DNA of 64,000 nucleotides from JL08 sp963765555 (GCA_963765555.1 CAVXWX010000001.1:62001-126000); one strand, 5' to 3'. Positions 9,168 through 19,496 are shown, counted from the first letter of the stretch. Notes: generated by a model not told the origin, from the letters alone. Translations and numbers: made by a program.

Positions 9168-10000
9168 GCGTGAAACGGCGCAACTTTCTGTCGGTGAACT
9201 GGCTGCTTGTCTACGCGGTGGCCTATATGGTGTTTCTCTATGCGCCGGTGATTTTGCTGCCACTTTTTGCGTTCAACGACGCAACGATCATCGCTTTCCC
9301 GCTGAGCGGCTATACCACCAAATGGTTTGATCTTCTGTGGGAAACGCAAGCGCTGCACAGTGCAGTGAAAAACAGCCTGCTGGTTGCCATTTCAACGGCC
9401 GTTATCAGCACGTTGCTTGGTGCCTGTGCGGCGCGGGCGATGGCGCGCTACCGGTTTCCTATGAAAAAGGGCATTGTCGGGTTCATCATGCTGCCGCTTG
9501 TTCTGCCGGAAATCATTGTTGCGGTGGCGCTGCTGGTCATGCTGATGCAATTGGGCATGTCACTATCACTTTGGACGGTGGTTGCCGGTCATGTCCTGAT
9601 CTGCACACCCTTTGCCATCGCCATTCTCAGTTCGGCGTTCCAAGGGCTTGATCAAAGCCTTGAAGAAGCCTCGTTCGATCTTGGCGAAACCAAATGGGGC
9701 ACCTTTACGCGGGTCACGCTGCCCTTGGTCATGCCGGGCATCATCTCAAGCATGCTGATCACCTTCACCATCTCGCTTGATGAATTCATCATCGCGTTCT
9801 TCCTGACAGGCACCGATGTGACATTGCCGGTCTACATCTGGAGCCAGTTGCGGTTTCCGACCAAATTACCATCTATCATGGCGCTGGGCACCATTTTGCT
9901 GGCCCTGTCGATCCTGCTGTTGATGGCATCGGAATGGTTCCGGCGCCGGTCGGCGCGCCGGCAGGGGCTGGACGCGTCCACATCCGGCGGATTTATGTAG
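9164..10000 (+). CDS. ABC transporter permease, PotC type
   Basis: The 278-residue inner-membrane protein pairs with the preceding PotB-type permease (ATGA overlap at 9164-9167). It has about six hydrophobic segments and an EAA loop, LEEASFDLGETKWGTFTRV, near residues 165-183. The C-terminus is basic and Ser/Arg-rich. Together the two permeases form the channel of the polyamine-type importer encoded by this operon. Confidence 0.92.
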   Translation: MSVKRRNFLSVNWLLVYAVAYMVFLYAPVILLPLFAFNDATIIAFPLSGYTTKWFDLLWETQALHSAVKNSLLVAISTAVISTLLGACAARAMARYRFPMKKGIVGFIMLPLVLPEIIVAVALLVMLMQLGMSLSLWTVVAGHVLICTPFAIAILSSAFQGLDQSLEEASFDLGETKWGTFTRVTLPLVMPGIISSMLITFTISLDEFIIAFFLTGTDVTLPVYIWSQLRFPTKLPSIMALGTILLALSILLLMASEWFRRRSARRQGLDASTSGGFM

Positions 10001-10003
10001 CAC

Positions 10004-11116
10004 ATGACCAAAAGCGAAAACGGTATGACCCCCAAAACGATCATAAGTCTGGAAAACGTCACCAAGAGTTTCGGGTCGGTCCAGGCCTTACGCGGCATAA
10101 ACGCAGAGATAAACGAGGGCGAGTTCTTTTCGCTGTTGGGTCCGTCGGGGTGCGGCAAAACCACCTTGTTGCGGATGATTGCGGGATTTGAAGATCCAAC
10201 AACCGGTTCCATCATTATCGACGGCAAGCCGATGGATGGGATATCGGCCAACCTGCGCCCGACCAACATGGTGTTTCAAAGCTATGCGATTTTCCCGCAT
10301 CTGAGCGTTGCAGAAAACGTGGGCTATGGGTTGAAGCGCAAGAAACTGTCCAAGGCCGACATGGCAAAAGAAGTTGAAAACGCTTTGGCCAAGGTCGATC
10401 TGGCAGGATACGGCAGCCGCGCGGCGCACGAATTGTCGGGCGGGCAACGTCAGCGGGTTGCCTTGGCGCGGGCACTGGTGATGAAGCCAAAGGTCGTGTT
10501 GCTGGATGAACCGCTTTCAGCCTTGGATAAGAAACTGCGCGAACAGATGCAGGTGGAATTGCGGGCCTTGCAGCAATCGCTGGGCATCACGTTCATTCTG
10601 GTGACCCATGATCAGGAAGAAGCGTTGATCATGTCGGACCGTATCGCGGTTATGTTCGAAGGCGAAATTGCCCAGATGGCAACGCCGGAGGAATTATACC
10701 GGTTCCCGAAAACGCGGCGGGTGGCCTCCTTTATTGGGGTTATGAACTTTCTGGATGCGCAGTTCGTTCAAATAGTGAATAATGATATCACACTTGATAT
10801 TCCGGCCTTGGGGCAGGTGCAGATACCGCGCGCGCAGGTGCCTGACGGATTGACGCCGCAAACCATCGAAACCGTCGGAATTCGCCCTGAAATGCTGACT
10901 GTTCTGTTTGATGGCACAGCGTCCGAACGGACGGTCAATGCCGAGGTGGTGAACACATCTTATTACGGCGACATGACGTATTACGATGTCCTGCTGCCAG
11001 AGCAGACAAAGCCGGTCACGATCTCCATGCGCAACACGGCAGGGCGGTCTGTGGTAAAACCGGGAAACACCGTGCCCGTTGGGTGGGGGTCGGATTCGAT
11101 CGTTTTGTTCAACTAG
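10004..11116 (+). CDS. ABC transporter ATP-binding protein, PotA type
   Basis: A 370-residue ATPase: Walker A GPSGCGKTT at residues 46-54, Q-loop FQSYAIFPH, signature LSGGQ at 144-148, Walker B VVLLDEP at 164-170, H-loop VTHDQEEA, then a TOBE-type regulatory domain in the last 120 residues. It starts 3 bases after the PotC-type gene; an alternative ATG lies at 10025. It energises import through the two upstream permeases. The binding protein is encoded on the other strand 0.9 kb downstream. Confidence 0.93.
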   Translation: MTKSENGMTPKTIISLENVTKSFGSVQALRGINAEINEGEFFSLLGPSGCGKTTLLRMIAGFEDPTTGSIIIDGKPMDGISANLRPTNMVFQSYAIFPHLSVAENVGYGLKRKKLSKADMAKEVENALAKVDLAGYGSRAAHELSGGQRQRVALARALVMKPKVVLLDEPLSALDKKLREQMQVELRALQQSLGITFILVTHDQEEALIMSDRIAVMFEGEIAQMATPEELYRFPKTRRVASFIGVMNFLDAQFVQIVNNDITLDIPALGQVQIPRAQVPDGLTPQTIETVGIRPEMLTVLFDGTASERTVNAEVVNTSYYGDMTYYDVLLPEQTKPVTISMRNTAGRSVVKPGNTVPVGWGSDSIVLFN

Positions 11117-11192
11117 GGCACTCCATATGCGTGACCTGAAGCAGGCAAGATGACAGGTCCACCACCCACGCCCGCTGCAAAAGGAAATGACT

Positions 11193-11969
11193 GTGTCGGA
11201 TGATCTTTATGACAATGCCCATATCGCTTTTCTGGAACAGATGTGGGGCGAAGGATATCTTTCACCCGGCGGCCCACAAGAGGTGTCGCGCGTTCTGACG
11301 GGTCTGGACCTGACCGGAAAAACCGTTCTGGATATCGGCTGTGGATCGGGCGCCATCACGTTGTCTTTGGCGCGCGATCACGGTGCGGGCCACGTTACCG
11401 GTGTGGATGTGGAAACGCCTGTGTGCGATGCGGCGCGCACGCGGATCGCACATGCCGGTCTGCAAGATCGCGTGACCATCAAACAAGTGTCCCCCGGACC
11501 GTTCGAATTTGACGATCAAAGTTTTGATGTCGTGTTCTCCAAGGATTCGATCATCCACATTCCGGACAAGGATTTCCTGTCAGCCGAGGTGTTTCGCGTT
11601 CTGAAGCCCGGTGGCTGGTTCGCGGCGTCTGATTGGTTGATCGCCCATGATGATACCCCGTCTCGGGACATGCAGAATTACATCAAACTCGAAGCGCTTG
11701 ATTTCGCAATGGCCTCTCCCACGCGGTATGCGGATGCATTGCACGGGGCGGGTTTCCAAGACGTAACGCTGTCCAGCCGCAATGCGTGGTACGCGCAAGT
11801 CGGCGAACAGGAACTGGCCTATCTGGTCGGTCCTGACCGATCCGAACTGGAGCGGGATCATGGCGCGCCCTTCATCGCCGACCAGATCAAGACATGGACG
11901 GCGATGGTCAAGGTGTTGAAGTCCGGTGAACATTGCCCCCATCACATCCGGGCACATCGTCCGGCCTGA
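11193..11969 (+). CDS. SAM-dependent methyltransferase (phosphoethanolamine/amine N-methyltransferase-like)
   Basis: Start chosen at GTG 11193 because AAAAGGA lies 7 bases before it; the ATG at 11187 would leave almost no spacing. The product has about 258 residues with class I methyltransferase motifs: VLDIGCGSGAITLSLA (motif I) near residue 43, GVDVE, a SKDSIIHIPDKD segment near 115 and LKPGGWFAASDW. The SKDxxxHIxDK motif resembles phosphoethanolamine and related amine N-methyltransferases. Its presence in a cluster otherwise devoted to demethylation is unexpected. It might act on a pathway intermediate, detoxify one, or make the substrate for storage. Last gene of the plus-strand operon. 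Confidence 0.85.
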   Translation: MSDDLYDNAHIAFLEQMWGEGYLSPGGPQEVSRVLTGLDLTGKTVLDIGCGSGAITLSLARDHGAGHVTGVDVETPVCDAARTRIAHAGLQDRVTIKQVSPGPFEFDDQSFDVVFSKDSIIHIPDKDFLSAEVFRVLKPGGWFAASDWLIAHDDTPSRDMQNYIKLEALDFAMASPTRYADALHGAGFQDVTLSSRNAWYAQVGEQELAYLVGPDRSELERDHGAPFIADQIKTWTAMVKVLKSGEHCPHHIRAHRPA

Positions 11970-11984
11970 CCTGCGCGACGGCAC

Positions 11985-12016
11985 AAAAAATGCTGCCAGA
12001 TTGTGGTCTGGCAGCA
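11985..12016 (-). terminator. Rho-independent terminator for the solute-binding protein gene
   Basis: A 10-bp perfect stem TGCTGCCAGA/TCTGGCAGCA with a 6-base loop (11991-12016) is followed on the minus strand by six T residues (11985-11990). It lies 24 bases after the stop of the minus-strand binding-protein gene. On the plus strand no T-run follows, so it mainly serves the minus-strand transcript. Confidence 0.85.
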
Positions 12017-12040
12017 TTCAGGTTCATGGTGTGCGGTGTC

Positions 12041-13105
12041 TTAGAAACCGGCCTTGATCAGCTCGAATTCCGCAATCATTTTCTCACGCAATTCCGACGG
12101 CACGGGCGCTTGCCACAATGTGCCATCCCGCAGGCTGTCGCTGGTTTCAAGACCAACAGCGGCCAGATCTTCTGCGCTCATACCCGAAAGGGCTTCGGCG
12201 TTGCTGTGGCCGTAGCCCCACGCGCTGACGATGTATTCGGCAGTCTTGGGCTCAAGCCATGCGTTGATGAAATCATAGACCTTGTCTTGCGAACCGGGCC
12301 CATCGGCCATTTTCGTGTATCCGCACACCCAGCTGGATGATCCTTCGGCGGTGTCACGCTTCATCGCAATCGGAAAGCCTTCATAGCTCATGGTCGAAAA
12401 CGTTTCGTTCCATGCCCATGACAGATACACCTCGCCACTTTGCATCAACTGCGCCAGCGTCGCGCCGTCAGACCAGTAGGTGCGTACGTTTGGGTGCACC
12501 TTGCGCAGGAAATCCGATGCCGCCTTGAACTGTTCGTCTGTTGCCGTGGTCCAGTCTTTCACGCCCGTTGCCAGAAACCCAAGGGCATAGGCATCATCCA
12601 CGTTATCCCCGATGGAAATGCGGCCCGCATGTTTCGGGTCCGCGAACGCTTGCAGTGATGCGACGTCCTCTTCGCTTAGCAATTCGGTGTTATAGGTGGT
12701 GGCTGTATTGCCCCAGTCGATCGGCACGAAATAATATTCGCCGTCTTTCTTGAACGCCTCGATTTCGCGGAAATTCGGGTCAAGTTCATCCCAGCGGTCA
12801 ATCCGCGATGTATCCAGCGGTGCAATCAATCCGGCCTCGATCCACTTTGGGACCGATTGGGAACACGGATGTGCCAGATCGGCCTTGAACCCCGAACGCA
12901 ACTTCTGGAACGCTTCTTCTTCGTCACCGAAGAACGCGAAAGTCGGGCCTTGGCCGTGTGTTTCTGTGTAGGCTGTATAAAACTCCGGATCTTCGTATCC
13001 GGCCCAGTCAAAGACAACCAGTTCAGCATCTTGCGCGTGCACCATGGTTGCGACGGCTGCGACCGAACAGGCCAAGGCCGCGCTGATGGATTTATAGTGT
13101 TTCAT
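12041..13105 (-). CDS. Periplasmic solute-binding protein, PotD-like
   Basis: The 354-residue protein begins with a Sec signal peptide (cleavage probably after VHA at residue 24) and belongs to the polyamine-type extracellular solute-binding family, with LVVFDWAGYEDPEF at the mature N-terminus and PIDWGNTATTYNTELL near residue 123. It is the binding component for the permeases and ATPase encoded at 8298-11116, although transcribed separately from the divergent promoter region that holds operator copy 2. Aromatic residues such as W34 and W126, which cage cationic amines in relatives, are compatible with a quaternary or tertiary ammonium ligand; this is inference. Confidence 0.92.
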   Translation of the reverse strand: MKHYKSISAALACSVAAVATMVHAQDAELVVFDWAGYEDPEFYTAYTETHGQGPTFAFFGDEEEAFQKLRSGFKADLAHPCSQSVPKWIEAGLIAPLDTSRIDRWDELDPNFREIEAFKKDGEYYFVPIDWGNTATTYNTELLSEEDVASLQAFADPKHAGRISIGDNVDDAYALGFLATGVKDWTTATDEQFKAASDFLRKVHPNVRTYWSDGATLAQLMQSGEVYLSWAWNETFSTMSYEGFPIAMKRDTAEGSSSWVCGYTKMADGPGSQDKVYDFINAWLEPKTAEYIVSAWGYGHSNAEALSGMSAEDLAAVGLETSDSLRDGTLWQAPVPSELREKMIAEFELIKAGF

Positions 13106-13186
13106 AGTTCTCCCCTTTTTTGGTTTTCTTAGTCCGTCAGGACGATGTTATTTGTATTTTCCCTAAAGGCTAAGGGGGATTCTGTG

Positions 13187-13220
13187 TTGACACAAGTTTT
13201 TATTGAGCGCTCAAATAAAA
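13187..13220. promoter_or_regulatory. Divergent promoter region with operator copy 2
   Basis: The palindrome TTGAGCGCTCAA occupies 13203-13214. On the minus strand the 17-base TTTTATTTGAGCGCTCA (13220-13204) is identical to copies 1 and 3. On the plus strand TTGACA at 13187-13192 is a good -35 box, and with an 18-base spacer the -10 would fall at TCAAAT (13211-13216), so a bound repressor would cover the spacer and the -10. The region lies between the binding-protein gene (minus) and the flavoprotein gene (plus). Confidence 0.75.
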
Positions 13221-13253
13221 TTGAAGAGAAACTCGGAACCGTAAGGCTAATTT

Positions 13254-15290
13254 ATGCGCGATCCTGTACACGATATTCTGTTTCAACCGATCCAGATCGG
13301 GCCGGTCACGGCCAAAAACCGCTTTTATCAGGCGCCCCATTGCACGGGGATGGGCTGGCGGCGTCCGAATGCGTTGGCGGCCATGCGGGGGATCAAGGCA
13401 GAAGGTGGCTGGGGCGTCGTGAACACCGAATATTGTTCGATCCACCCCAGTTCGGACAACGAAGGCCACGCCAATGCCACGCTGTGGGGGCCGGAAGATA
13501 TCGATGCCCATCGATTGATGACAGACGCCGTGCATGAACATGGTGCGTTGGCTGGTGTCGAATTGTGGGTTGGTGGTGGCATGACGGTCAACCTTGCCTC
13601 TCGGGTGCCGCCTTTGGGCTTGCGCAACCGACCGCAAACCGACGGCAGCGTCTTCCATCCCGGCCAGACCCGCCGGATTGACAAGCAGGACATCCGGAAC
13701 ATCCGCAAGTGGCACCGCGATGCGGCCTTGCGCGCGTTGGAGGCGGGGTTCGATATTGTCTATGTCTACGCCACACACGGTTATCTGCTGTCGGAATTTC
13801 TGAATGCGGATACCAATACGCGCAGTGATGAATACGGCGGAAGCCTGCAAAACCGCGTGCGTCTTGTGGCGGAAATCATCGAAGACACGAAAGAGGTTGT
13901 CGGGGACAGGGCCGCCGTTGCCACACGGTTCACCGTCGATCTGGAAGATCCAGAAACCTATGATGCGTTTGCATTGCTGTCTGGGTTGCCGGACCTTTGG
14001 GATCTGACAGTCCATGACTACGGCGTCGAAATGGGCACGTCCCGCTTTGTAAAAGAGGCCGCGCTTGCCGATAGCGTGGCGCGCGCCAAGGCATTAACCG
14101 ACAAACCTGTCGTGGCGGTCGGGCGCTATACCTCGCCCGACACGATGGCGCGGGTCATTCGCAACGGCACACAGGATTTGATCGGCGCAGCGCGCCCGTC
14201 GATCGCGGACCCGTTTCTGCCCAACAAGATCGCACAAGGGCGATCAGACGACATAAGGGAATGTATCGGGTGCAATATCTGCTATGCGCAGGACTCATTG
14301 GGTGTTCCGATCCGGTGCACCCAAAACCCGACGATGGGCGAAGAATGGCGTCTTGGCTGGCATCCGGAAAAAACCGGAAAAAGCGACCGACCCGAAAAGG
14401 TGCTTGTGGTCGGGGGCGGGCCTGCCGGGATGGAAGCCGCCCGCGTGTTGGGCGCACGCGGACACCATGTGATGCTGGCCGAAGCCGAACGGGAACTGGG
14501 TGGCCGCGTGACCCGCGAAGCCCGTTTGCCCGGTCTGTCGGAATGGGCGCGGGTGCGCGACTGGCGAACCGGTCAGATCGCCAAACTGGACAACGTCAAA
14601 GTTTACCCGGAAAGCCGCATGGGCGCTGACGACGTAATTGCCTTGGGGGTGGATCACGTCTTGATCGCCACCGGTGCGCGCTGGGCTTCGGATGCGATCG
14701 GACGCCATAGCGACTTTGGGTTTGATCCTGTTGATCCGAACATGATCATCAACGCTGAAACCGTTCTGGATGGATCACAAATCGGCGTGCAGTCGGTCGT
14801 TATTTATGACGATGATCACTATTACATGGGATCGGTGATCGCGTTGGAATTACGTATGCGCGGCCACGACGTCACCCTTGTTACGCCGGCAGGGCGGGCC
14901 TGTGCATGGGGCACGCATACTTCCGAACAGATGCAATCCAACGCCGCCCTGATCAACGCCGGCGTCAGAATATTGACCAATCAACAGGTCGCCGGTGTCG
15001 AAAAAGGCAGCGCACGGCTGCGCTGCGTGTTTTCCGGCCAGACGGATGTGATCGCCTGCGAATGCGTCATCCCGCTGACCCGCAGGCTGCCAGTCACTGA
15101 TTTGTATTCAGACCTTTCAGATCGGCGCACGCCAGAGATGAAAACGCTACTGCGCATCGGAGACGCAGACGCGGCTTCGACGATTGCGGCGGCGGTTTAC
15201 AGCGGCTATCGCGCGGCGATGGATCTGGGCCGGAACATTGATCCGGCGCAGACACATGGCCGACGCGAACACCCGACACTGTTGCGCTAG
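13254..15290 (+). CDS. Trimethylamine/dimethylamine-dehydrogenase-like FMN/4Fe-4S oxidoreductase
   Basis: The 678-residue protein has an N-terminal old-yellow-enzyme TIM barrel (about 1-340) and a C-terminal FAD/NAD-type fold starting at VLVVGGGPAGMEAARVLG near residue 384. The [4Fe-4S] ligands are seen between them as ECIGCNICYAQ plus a fourth Cys 12 residues later. VNTEYCSIHPSSDN near residue 57 and FDIVYVYATHGYL near 163 resemble the substrate-bowl and active-site segments of trimethylamine and dimethylamine dehydrogenases; DgcA-type dimethylglycine demethylases are also relatives. Predicted role: oxidative removal of an N-methyl group or oxidation of a cyclic amine. Its TAG stop shares bases with the convergent aminotransferase stop within CTAG at 15287-15290. 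It is transcribed alone from the operator copy 2 region. Confidence 0.9.
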   Translation: MRDPVHDILFQPIQIGPVTAKNRFYQAPHCTGMGWRRPNALAAMRGIKAEGGWGVVNTEYCSIHPSSDNEGHANATLWGPEDIDAHRLMTDAVHEHGALAGVELWVGGGMTVNLASRVPPLGLRNRPQTDGSVFHPGQTRRIDKQDIRNIRKWHRDAALRALEAGFDIVYVYATHGYLLSEFLNADTNTRSDEYGGSLQNRVRLVAEIIEDTKEVVGDRAAVATRFTVDLEDPETYDAFALLSGLPDLWDLTVHDYGVEMGTSRFVKEAALADSVARAKALTDKPVVAVGRYTSPDTMARVIRNGTQDLIGAARPSIADPFLPNKIAQGRSDDIRECIGCNICYAQDSLGVPIRCTQNPTMGEEWRLGWHPEKTGKSDRPEKVLVVGGGPAGMEAARVLGARGHHVMLAEAERELGGRVTREARLPGLSEWARVRDWRTGQIAKLDNVKVYPESRMGADDVIALGVDHVLIATGARWASDAIGRHSDFGFDPVDPNMIINAETVLDGSQIGVQSVVIYDDDHYYMGSVIALELRMRGHDVTLVTPAGRACAWGTHTSEQMQSNAALINAGVRILTNQQVAGVEKGSARLRCVFSGQTDVIACECVIPLTRRLPVTDLYSDLSDRRTPEMKTLLRIGDADAASTIAAAVYSGYRAAMDLGRNIDPAQTHGRREHPTLLR

Positions 15291-16691
15291 GCGGCAGCCG
15301 CCATATCATCCGTGACCTTCTGAAGCGCCTTTTCCAGAATATCGAACATCTCGTCGATCTGGTCTTTGGTGATGATCAACGGTGGCGAAAATACCGCCAT
15401 GTTGATCAACGGGCGCACAAGTAGCCCCATTTCTTCACAGGCTTCATCCAGCAGTGCGCCCAGTTTGCGCTGCGCGTCCAGATTGCCGCCGTCTTCCTCG
15501 GGGCGGCCTTCGATACATCCCAACAGCCCCATACCGCGCACATCACCGACAATCGGGTATTTGATCAGATCATGCAGGCGCTTCTGAAAGTGCGGCGTGA
15601 TCTCGCGCACATGCTCCAGAATACCCTCTTCTTCGATAATCTCGATATTGGTCAGGGCGGCAACGCAGCATACCGGGTGGGCCGAATAGGTATAGCCGTT
15701 GGAAAACAGAACATCCTGATCCGGCCCTGTCATGCGCTGCATGATCCGGTCGGAAATGATGCACGCGCCCAACGGCAGATACCCAGATGTCAGACCCTTG
15801 GCACAGGTGATGATATCGGGCTGGATGCCAAACACATCTTCGCTGGCAAACCAGTGGCCCAAGCGGCCAAACCCTGTCACCACCTCGTCCGAGATATAAA
15901 TGATGTCATGCTTGCGACACACCTCAAGCGTGCGCTTGTGATAGCCGGGGGGCGGGATGATCACGCCGCCGGAACACAGGATCGGTTCGGCGATGAACGC
16001 GCCGACATTCTCGGGTCCAAGCTCTGCAATCGCGTTTTCAAGATCGGCGATCTTTTCATCGCACCAGTCTTCAACGCTCATGCCTTTGGGGCGGCGATAC
16101 GGGTTCACGTCGGGCAGGAATTCGACCAGACGGCTTTCCACGTCAAATCGGTTCTTGTCCCGTTCTTTGCCCGTCACGGTCGAGGCCAGATAGGTCGATC
16201 CGTGGTATCCCTTTTCCCGCGCGATCACGATTTTCTTGTTGGGACGTCCCAACCGGTTGTTCAGGAACTGGACGGTCCGCAGGGCACTGTCGACAGCGGT
16301 GGACCCGCCCGTGGTGAAAAACACGTTGTTCAGATCGCCGGGTGTCATTTTGGCGATCTTGCGGGCCAGAACGGCGGACGGTTCGGTCGTCGTGGTCCAG
16401 GGAGAGTTGTAGGCCAGACGCATCACCTGCGCCGATATCGCATCGGCCATTTTCTGACGGCCATATCCGATGTTGACGCACCACATGCCACCGGGGCCGT
16501 CGATAAAGCGTTTGCCGTTCATGGTCCCAGATGTAAATGCCTTCGGCCTGATCGACAAGCATGTTGTCGTAATCGCGCCAACTGTCCATCGGGCACCAGG
16601 GATGAAGCTGGTACTTGCGATCCCATGCATTCAACTGCTCTGCGTCCGGTTCATTCGGTATGGCTGTGATATTCTCGCTGACACTTGTCAT
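15287..16691 (-). CDS. Class III (omega) aminotransferase, one frameshift
   Basis: About 467 residues once the shift is repaired. The N-terminal 56 residues (from ATG 16691) read in one frame up to EGIYIWD; the rest (from NGKRFIDGPGG) is in another. The shift is near 16524, where ACC in place of AC accounts for it. Family signs: GGSTAVDSALR, DEVVTGFGRLG and the PLP-lysine context CAKGLTSGYLPLG. Such enzymes move amino groups between omega-amino acids or amines and pyruvate or oxoglutarate. It is last in a minus-strand operon with the GcvT-like and two FAD oxidoreductase genes, so it probably deaminates a demethylated product of the pathway. Confidence 0.88.
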
Positions 16692-16713
16692 GATATCTCT
16701 CCTTCGTCGCGGA

Positions 16714-17919
16714 TTAAAACGGGCCGGGCGGCGTGGCCCGTGCGCGTGCGTTCTGGAAGAACGGCTTGTTTTCTATTTTCAGCGGGACAAGACGGCGGTC
16801 CCAGCGGCCTTCTTCGTTCACATATACCTCGACCCACAGATCGGATGTGATGGCAAACCCGTAGGGGGCCTTGAATTCGGCCAGCGCGATGTTGCGTTTC
16901 GTGGTGGGCGACCAGACACCGGAGGTGACAAACCCCACCTCCTTCTTTTTGCGGTGATAGATCAGCGCGTCCTGCGCCGGTTTGAACCCGCCAATGTCGA
17001 TCTTGGCCAGATGATAGCGGCGGCCATCGCTGACCTGTTTCATCAGCGCGCGGCGTCCGTTGAAATGGCCCTTGTCAAAGGCCACCATCTTTTCGAACCC
17101 CAATTCGATCGGGGTGCGCCCGCGATGCAATCGCATGACCGCATGCACCGGCTGAAAATCCACGCCCGCAGCAATAAACCCTGCCTCGATCCGCACGATA
17201 TTCAACGCTTCGGATCCGATGGCGCGCACGCCCCAATGATCCCCCGCAGCCCACAATCTGTCCCACAACTGGGTGGCCTTGTCCCACGGCACCCAGAGTT
17301 CATAGCCCAGATCGCCGGTAAAGCCGGTACGCGACACCCACAAATCAGGCTCTATTTCGCGCCAGTCAAACGGTTTCATATCCGCCACCGCGCCAAGGCC
17401 CGCATCTTTCAGCAGCGAAAACGATGTTGGCCCTTGCAGCGATACGGCTGCAACCAGATCGCTTTCGTCGATGATCTGCACGTCAAAGCCCCATGCCGCA
17501 TCCAGCAGCCAGCCGAACATCGGTTCCTGACAGCACAGGCGGAAATCATCGGCAGCAAAGCGGAACAGCGTGCCGTCGTCGATCAACATGCCGTCTTCGT
17601 CGCACCACATGACATAGCTGACGCGGCCATCGCGGATTTTGCGCACATCGCGTGTGACCAGACGGTTGACCATGGCCAGCGCGTCGGGGCCGCAAATCCG
17701 GTATTTGTGCATCGGCGAGATATCAAACAGCGTCGCCTGATTGCGGATCGCGAAATATTCGAACTCGACCGTGTCCAACACCAGTGGCGAAACGTAACCG
17801 GCCCAGCGCCCCCACGATCTGGCGCGGCTCAGCGGTTCCAACCGTGATTGGAACGGGCCGTCGATCAATCCGATCGGAACGCCTGTTTTTTGTGTTTTCT
17901 GTTTTGCCGCACGCGCCAT
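16714..17919 (-). CDS. GcvT-like aminomethyltransferase / C1-transfer protein
   Basis: I take the ATG at 17919 (401 residues), which overlaps the upstream stop as TAATG and has GGAGGTG 7 bases before it. The protein shows the GcvT fold: TLFDISPMHKYRICGPDALAMVNR near residue 68, SRTGFTGDLGYELWVP near 195 (the folate-binding region), and the C-terminal beta-barrel segment. GcvT relatives transfer methyl or methylene groups to tetrahydrofolate; they include glycine cleavage T protein, DmdA, LigM-type demethylases and the folate domains of sarcosine/dimethylglycine dehydrogenases. In this cluster it may capture the C1 unit released by demethylation. No gcvH or gcvP is nearby, which argues against glycine cleavage. 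Confidence 0.87.
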   Translation of the reverse strand: MARAAKQKTQKTGVPIGLIDGPFQSRLEPLSRARSWGRWAGYVSPLVLDTVEFEYFAIRNQATLFDISPMHKYRICGPDALAMVNRLVTRDVRKIRDGRVSYVMWCDEDGMLIDDGTLFRFAADDFRLCCQEPMFGWLLDAAWGFDVQIIDESDLVAAVSLQGPTSFSLLKDAGLGAVADMKPFDWREIEPDLWVSRTGFTGDLGYELWVPWDKATQLWDRLWAAGDHWGVRAIGSEALNIVRIEAGFIAAGVDFQPVHAVMRLHRGRTPIELGFEKMVAFDKGHFNGRRALMKQVSDGRRYHLAKIDIGGFKPAQDALIYHRKKKEVGFVTSGVWSPTTKRNIALAEFKAPYGFAITSDLWVEVYVNEEGRWDRRLVPLKIENKPFFQNARARATPPGPF

Positions 17920-19486
17920 TACACACCTCCGTCCTGCAAAAGTTGCAGCGCCGCGTTGCGCCCTGCTGCCCCCATCACATCCCCACCGGGATGGGCGGAT
18001 GCCCCGCACAGGTAATAGCCGCCAATGCCGAACCGGTAATGCGCCATGCCGTTGGCGGGCCGGACGGTCAGTATCTGGTCAAACCCCATTTCGGCGTGAT
18101 GCCAGTGGCCGCCGGGCGCGCCGGTCTGCGCCTCGATATCGGCGGGGGTCAACGCGTCTGCGCGGGTCACAAGTTTGGACAGGCCGGGCGCATAATGCTC
18201 CAGCGTGTCGATGGTCAGCTTGATCAGACGGGTGCGCGCCTTGTCGTCCCATCCACCGTCCAGCGCGTAGGGCACATAGCTGACCACAGCAGACAGAATA
18301 TGCTGTCCGTTTGTGCACAGCGACGGGTCGGACAGGCTGGGAACAACGGCTTCGATCACCGGTTCTTTCGACATTTCGCCGTATTTCGCGGGGTTGAACG
18401 CCCGTTCGACATAGGTCGATGACGGGGCAACCAGCAACCGCGCGCGCGCCTGTTCTGCCGACAATCCGCTGAATTCGGGCGCACCACTTAGCACCAGATG
18501 CACCTTGGCGGTTGTGCCCTTGTTGCGCAGGTTGCGCATGCGGCGCACCGCTTCGGTATCAAAATGGGCCGACGCCCGCCATTTGCATGGTCTGGAACCC
18601 GCCAAGGCTGGACAAAACCGCCTTGGCCCGGATCACTGTTCCGTCGTCCAGTTCCACGCCTTGCGTGCGGTCCTCGTCCACCAGAACACGCGCCACACCG
18701 GTGCCGGTGCGAATGTCACAGCCTTTGCCCCGCGCTGCGGCGGCAAAGGCATCGGCCACCGCGCCCATTCCGCCCATCGGCAGTTGAACCGTGCCACCGT
18801 TGCCCAATCGGTACATCAGCGAAAACACAGTGCCGGGCGAACGCGGGCCCGGCATAGGCCCCGCGCACGGCATCTGCCGATAATGCGCCCGCCAGCGGTG
18901 CGTCTTCCAGCTCGTCCAGCAGAACGTCACTGGCGTTTGACAGCAGGATACGCAGAAATTCCCGCATATCCTTTTTGCCCATACGCTTCAGATCAACGCC
19001 CAGCTTGGCCAGCCCGGCCAGTTCCTTCAGCGTGGCCATATCCCCCAATCCGCCCGACAGGGACGGGGGCGGCTTGACCGACATCCGGCCCAGCAGCGTT
19101 GCGAATTTTTGCAAACGGGCCACCAGCGCGCGATAGGTCTTTGCCTCGGGGTGGGGCGATCCATCGGCAAACGCCACGGTGTTGCCGTCGATCACGACAT
19201 GTTTGCCATCTTTGGACAGCGACACGGATGGCAGGTCGACCGATTTGGGCAGGGTCAACCCGATCTCGCGCGCCACAACCGGATTCAGATTGTACAGCAG
19301 ATGCGCAATTTGCGGGGCCTTGATCCCGTCGCCCAAATCCACCGTTTTGGACATTCCGCCAATCGCCGTGTCCCGTTCGATCACGCACACCGATTTGCCC
19401 TTGGCGGCCAGCGTCGCCGCAGCGGCAAGCCCGTTGTGCCCCGCACCAATTACAATCGCGTCATAGGGTTTGGATGTTGTGTTCAT
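17919..19486 (-). CDS. PYROXD2/CrtI-like FAD oxidoreductase, two frameshifts
   Basis: Start is ATG 19486, with GGGGGGCGG upstream and 10 bases after the upstream stop. Three segments join to about 521 residues: N-terminal FAD fold (AIVIGAGHNGLAAAATLAAKG), middle (LGNGGTVQLPMGGMGAVADAF) and C-terminal (GGYYLCGASAHPGGDVMGAAG). The shifts are near 18850 (GGGCCC) and 18586 (GGG); removing one base at each restores a continuous family protein. Enzymes of this amine-oxidase/phytoene-desaturase superfamily oxidise C-C or C-N bonds with FAD. It is a paralogue of the next upstream gene. The substrate is unknown. Confidence 0.85.
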
Positions 19487-19496
19487 ACCGCCCCCC

